In this document: positions 63,963 through 64,000 of the stretch, piece after piece
How positions within the stretch are numbered: position 1 is the stretch's first letter
Layout of the letters: each line of letters starts with the position of its first letter
Assembly: GCF_028583425.1 (NCBI RefSeq)
Contig: NC_072793.1
Coordinates: 103,959,689 to 104,023,688 of the forward strand
DNA length: 64,000 nt
Direction: 5' to 3'
Source: Eublepharis macularius
Lineage: Eukaryota; Chordata; Lepidosauria; Squamata; Eublepharidae
Notes under the pieces: generated by a model
Database searches by the model: none
The model's input: only the letters and a program-made list of their open reading frames with translations
Told to the model about the DNA's origin: nothing
Program-made: the position numbers and the translations under genes

Positions 63963-64000
63963 AAATGAAATAATTACTTACATATTATTATTAGAAGCAG

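Noticed and set aside
20000..64000. Intronic snoRNA genes in PBRM1
   Set aside because: I looked for paired C/D or H/ACA box arrangements and saw none convincing. The snoRNAs known in this neighbourhood of mammals are in other genes.

Overview
The window is vertebrate nuclear DNA, most likely from a squamate reptile (lizard or snake). The coding pieces are spliced exons whose proteins closely resemble known vertebrate proteins. The non-coding DNA is packed with squamate-type repeats: a BovB (RTE) LINE, CR1/L3-type LINEs, 5S-rRNA-headed and tRNA-headed SINEs, hAT relics and many palindromic MITEs. I see no bacterial genes, CRISPR array or operon.

Three genes lie in the order known from mammals (human 3p21.1). 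NT5DC2 (minus strand) shows only its first coding exon at 10.0-10.4 kb; the DNA from 1 to 10.0 kb is its first intron. SMIM4/UQCC5 (plus strand) starts about 1.3 kb away, head to head. It has a non-coding first exon near 11.7-11.9 kb and two coding exons at 13.35 and 14.64 kb that join into a 69-residue protein. PBRM1 (minus strand) fills 22.0 kb to the right edge. I could place 17 consecutive coding exons with intact splice sites and matching phases. They give about 1,172 residues, from bromodomain 4 to the stop codon. The first three bromodomains lie beyond position 64000.

Layout: 1-10 kb, NT5DC2 intron 1, with a nested set of transposons at 4.5-6.6 kb and a CR1 fragment. 10.0-11.9 kb, two GC-rich promoter regions with ZNF143-like, CCAAT and TCACGTG motifs. 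11.9-14.7 kb, SMIM4. 14.7-20.7 kb, intergenic, with a solo LTR at 16.07-17.08 kb. 20.7-60.3 kb, PBRM1 3' UTR, exons and introns. Large introns hold an LTR-like unit (36.1-36.9 kb), an AT-rich palindromic element (42.4-43.1 kb), a long CR1 copy (46.15-49.37 kb), a non-autonomous hAT (50.35-50.99 kb) and a decayed hAT transposase (52.6-54.1 kb). 60.3-64 kb, a PBRM1 intron with a BovB copy that has lost its reverse transcriptase region.

The genes do not form a pathway. NT5DC2 is a HAD-type 5'-nucleotidase-domain protein, SMIM4 a mitochondrial complex III assembly factor, and PBRM1 the chromatin-targeting subunit of the PBAF remodeller. Their linkage is conserved synteny. I found no clear new biological system. 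The best leads are mobile-element structures: the nested hATs, the 210-bp palindrome, the solo LTR with a clean target duplication, and 5S-headed SINEs that share both a body segment and a tail with BovB.
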